Source: JBOGEB01 sp050743125 (lineage in GTDB: Bacteria > Actinomycetota > Nitriliruptoria > Euzebyales > Egibacteraceae). Taken from it: DNA of 7,695 bases. The notes under the pieces are model-generated. The model was not told the DNA's origin and searched no databases. It saw only the letters and a program-made list of their open reading frames with translations. The translations under genes and the position numbers were made by a program. Below, piece by piece: positions 6,934-7,695 of the stretch. Location: contig JBOGEB010000194.1 in the NCBI GenBank assembly GCA_050743125.1, positions 1 to 7,695 on the forward strand, written 5' to 3'. Each line of letters opens with the position of its first letter. Position 1 is the first letter of the stretch.

Positions 6934-6964
6934 AGGCTATGGGCATTCCTGCCCATGACCTCAA
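6934..6964 (-). promoter_or_regulatory. Candidate operon promoter, TTGAGG - 19 bases - TAGCCT
   Basis: On the minus strand TTGAGG (6964-6959) resembles the TTGACN -35 element and TAGCCT (6939-6934) fits the TANNNT -10 pattern, separated by 19 bases. Transcription from here would give a leader of roughly 100 bases before the RDD ATG and could serve the whole RDD-kinase-transporter-lipoprotein operon. The spacer is longer than the usual 17 bases and contains a perfect dyad, so activity may need a regulator. The prediction rests on hexamer matches only. Confidence 0.4.
6939..6956. promoter_or_regulatory. Perfect 7-bp dyad between the -35 and -10 boxes, candidate operator
   Basis: ATGGGCA - TTCC - TGCCCAT is an uninterrupted inverted repeat of 7-base arms with a 4-base centre. 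It fills nearly the whole spacer of the candidate promoter and shares one base with the -10 box. Regulators of the MerR type act on dyads in 19-20-base spacers, and ordinary repressors can also bind there. No regulator gene is present in the window, so the binding protein is unknown. Confidence 0.4.
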
Positions 6965-7050
6965 TGCCGGCAAGGCGTATCAGCACTGGCGGGTAATTAT
7001 GGTGATGATTGGGCGGTGGCTGCTGCCAGACGATGGATGTACCGGGGCGG

Positions 7051-7090
7051 TGGGTGCAAGCCCAGCGGGCGGATGAGGGTCCAACCCGCT
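7051..7090 (+). other. Two adjacent hairpins, the first with a GCAA (GNRA) loop
   Basis: 7051-7064 folds as TGGGT-GCAA-GCCCA, a 5-bp stem (one G-U pair) capped by a GNRA tetraloop. Immediately after, AGCGGG (7064-7069) can pair with CCCGCT (7085-7090) around a 15-base loop; the two share base 7064, so they would compete or stack at the junction. GNRA loops are common in structured RNAs, but no known RNA family was recognised and no gene depends on it clearly. Confidence 0.25.
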
Positions 7091-7205
7091 CGTGGAGGTT
7101 GCGATGGCAGCGAGCATGGCGTCTTGCGCTCCATCGACCGGCGGCGGGGATCGTCAAGCATCAGGATGAGACTCGAGGCCGAGGATCAACGTCACATCGA
7201 TGCTG

Positions 7206-7232
7206 CCCGGCCGGTCGGGGGAGTCGGCCGGG
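7206..7232. terminator. GC-rich hairpin beside the kinase relic, possible terminator
   Basis: CCCGGCCG (7206-7213) and CGGCCGGG (7225-7232) are a perfect 8-bp inverted repeat around an 11-base loop. There is no T-run on either side, so it is not a classic intrinsic terminator, although T-less hairpins are used in high-GC actinobacteria. It lies just past the end of recognisable kinase homology and could equally mark a deletion junction. Confidence 0.3.
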
Positions 7233-7238
7233 GGGGCA

Positions 7239-7353
7239 CGTCTCGTTCAGACGCAGATCCGTGGCTGGTAGACCTTGCCCATCCCGTCTGTCCGACCAAC
7301 CCGTCGATCCGATACCCGCCCAGCCGGCTGCCGATTCGAGAGCCCCGCGTCAA
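7239..7353 (-). pseudogene. Relic of a Ser/Thr kinase N-terminus with two frameshifts
   Basis: One minus-strand frame reads LTRGSRIGSRLGGYRIDGLVGQ, the usual opening of bacterial Ser/Thr kinases up to the glycine loop (compare GGYRIEGLIGRGGMG in the family). It then goes out of frame. A second frame continues with MGKVYQ, and after another one-base shift a third reads A-TDLRLNET, the family's next segment before the VALK lysine. Two single-base losses therefore explain the break. After about 38 codon equivalents the homology stops, with no catalytic core found. A short ATG-led frame (from 7403, MSLSSASFSDEIVLGGR then stop) lies just upstream and could be part of the old start region. The sequence is unlike the intact kinase at 4290-6383 in detail, so it is more likely a separate kinase gene's remains than a copy. 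Confidence 0.55.
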
Positions 7354-7375
7354 CGCCCGCCGAGCACGATCTCGT

Positions 7376-7600
7376 CGCTGAATGAAGCGCTGCTGAGAGA
7401 CATGTAGGTGCCCGGACGTCGGGGCGGGACGGGGCGCTTTCAGAGCGAGGTGCCCGCTACCTCGATGGGCCACCAGTCGCGACAAGCCGGTGGTGTCATC
7501 CGGTCAGTGTCGCTGTCGTCGACCTTTCGCCCGCACGAGTTCCTGTTCAAGCTGAGTCACCGGCAGGAGCGCTGATGGGAGTGCCTTCGTCGGGCATAGG
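7376..7600. other. Non-coding or unrecognised stretch right of the kinase relic
   Basis: No protein family was recognised. The only ATG-led frame of note is 36 codons at 7465-7575 (plus), without a ribosome site. A 6-bp inverted repeat, CGAGGT (7446-7451) and ACCTCG (7459-7464), ends exactly at that ATG, and an 8-base palindrome GTCGCGAC lies at 7476-7483. Nothing assigns a function. Confidence 0.4.
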
Positions 7601-7603
7601 GCC

Positions 7604-7668
7604 TCTTGAGGGGAACGCTTGCGGCGCTTGTCCTTTGAGGACTGAGATGAGACTGCGTCCCCTCAGGA
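7604..7668 (+). ncRNA. Strongly structured element, 14-bp stem with inner hairpin, unclassified
   Basis: Bases 7604-7614 and 7616-7618 pair with 7658-7668 and 7655-7657, giving a 14-bp stem with one G-U pair and one bulged A (7615). Inside it, GTCCT-TTG-AGGAC (7630-7642) forms a second 5-bp hairpin, and just after it GCCT-CGA-AGGC (7671-7681) forms a third small one. This is much more structure than nearby DNA shows. It could be a small RNA, a leader element of a gene beyond the right edge, or a DNA-level site. The plus strand is preferred only because the G-U pair works there. No match to a known RNA family was recognised. Confidence 0.35.
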
Positions 7669-7695
7669 CGGCCTCGAAGGCTTGACGCCTACAAG

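Larger units (their letters stand above)
6845..7238. other. Gene-poor stretch upstream of the operon
   Basis: No reading frame here resembles a known protein on either strand; the short open frames lack ribosome sites and have odd, Arg/His/Pro-rich composition. The part nearest the RDD gene holds the candidate promoter and dyad. Farther right are two small hairpins around 7051-7090 and a GC-rich hairpin at 7206-7232. The stretch beside the kinase relic may be decayed coding sequence, but I could not align it to anything. Confidence 0.5.

Noticed and set aside
7040..7100. tRNA, cobalamin riboswitch or group II intron segment
   Set aside because: GGGTGCAAGCCC and GGGTCCAACCC recall parts of such RNAs, but no cloverleaf, no conserved riboswitch core and no intron reverse transcriptase were found.
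7009..7407. Two overlapping plus-strand frames of 121 and 132 codons
   Set aside because: Composition is Arg/Pro/Ser-rich, no ribosome site, no recognisable domain, and they run antisense to the kinase relic.
7465..7685. Two 36-codon plus-strand frames joined by TGATG at 7573-7577
   Set aside because: The overlap looks operon-like, but neither has a ribosome site or a recognisable sequence, and the second runs through the strong hairpin. I cannot support them as genes.
7640..7695. Right end of an IS200/IS605 element or its guide RNA
   Set aside because: The structured end is suggestive, but no transposase or TnpB coding remnant is present in the window and no element boundary can be set.

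Overview
The window is high-GC DNA with long overlapping reading frames, translational start/stop overlaps and gene families typical of Actinomycetota (actinomycetes). Examples are an alpha/beta hydrolase of the DUF1023 type, a WXG-like small protein, a PknF-like Ser/Thr kinase next to an Rv1747-like FHA-ABC transporter, and an RDD membrane protein. The genus cannot be fixed from the sequence.

Layout. Positions 1-1082 (minus) hold the first 360 codons of a DUF1023 alpha/beta hydrolase that runs off the left edge. Divergent from it, 44 bases away, is a 116-residue coiled-coil/WXG-like protein (1127-1477, plus). It converges, with a 3-base gap, on a compact minus-strand operon read in the order RDD membrane protein (6832-6422), receptor Ser/Thr kinase with a six-repeat Kelch ectodomain (6383-4290), FHA-FHA-ABC half-transporter (4290-1933) and small lipoprotein (1936-1481). 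The last three genes overlap by 1 and 4 bases and are therefore probably translationally coupled. A candidate promoter with a perfect 7-bp dyad inside a 19-base spacer lies about 100 bases upstream of the RDD gene.

The right end (about 6845-7695) has no convincing intact gene. It holds a short frameshifted relic of another Ser/Thr kinase N-terminus (7239-7353, minus), several inverted repeats, and at 7604-7668 a strong 14-bp imperfect stem enclosing a smaller hairpin. The last may be an unclassified structured RNA or a regulatory element.

Working model (inference). The Kelch propeller outside the membrane senses a wall or envelope ligand. The cytoplasmic kinase phosphorylates itself and/or the transporter. 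The FHA domains bind phosphothreonine and gate an ABCG-like exporter, with the lipoprotein and RDD protein as envelope accessories. This matches the logic of PknF/Rv1747 in Mycobacterium tuberculosis, but with a different sensor domain, a short inter-FHA linker and extra partners. It is the most interesting system in the window.
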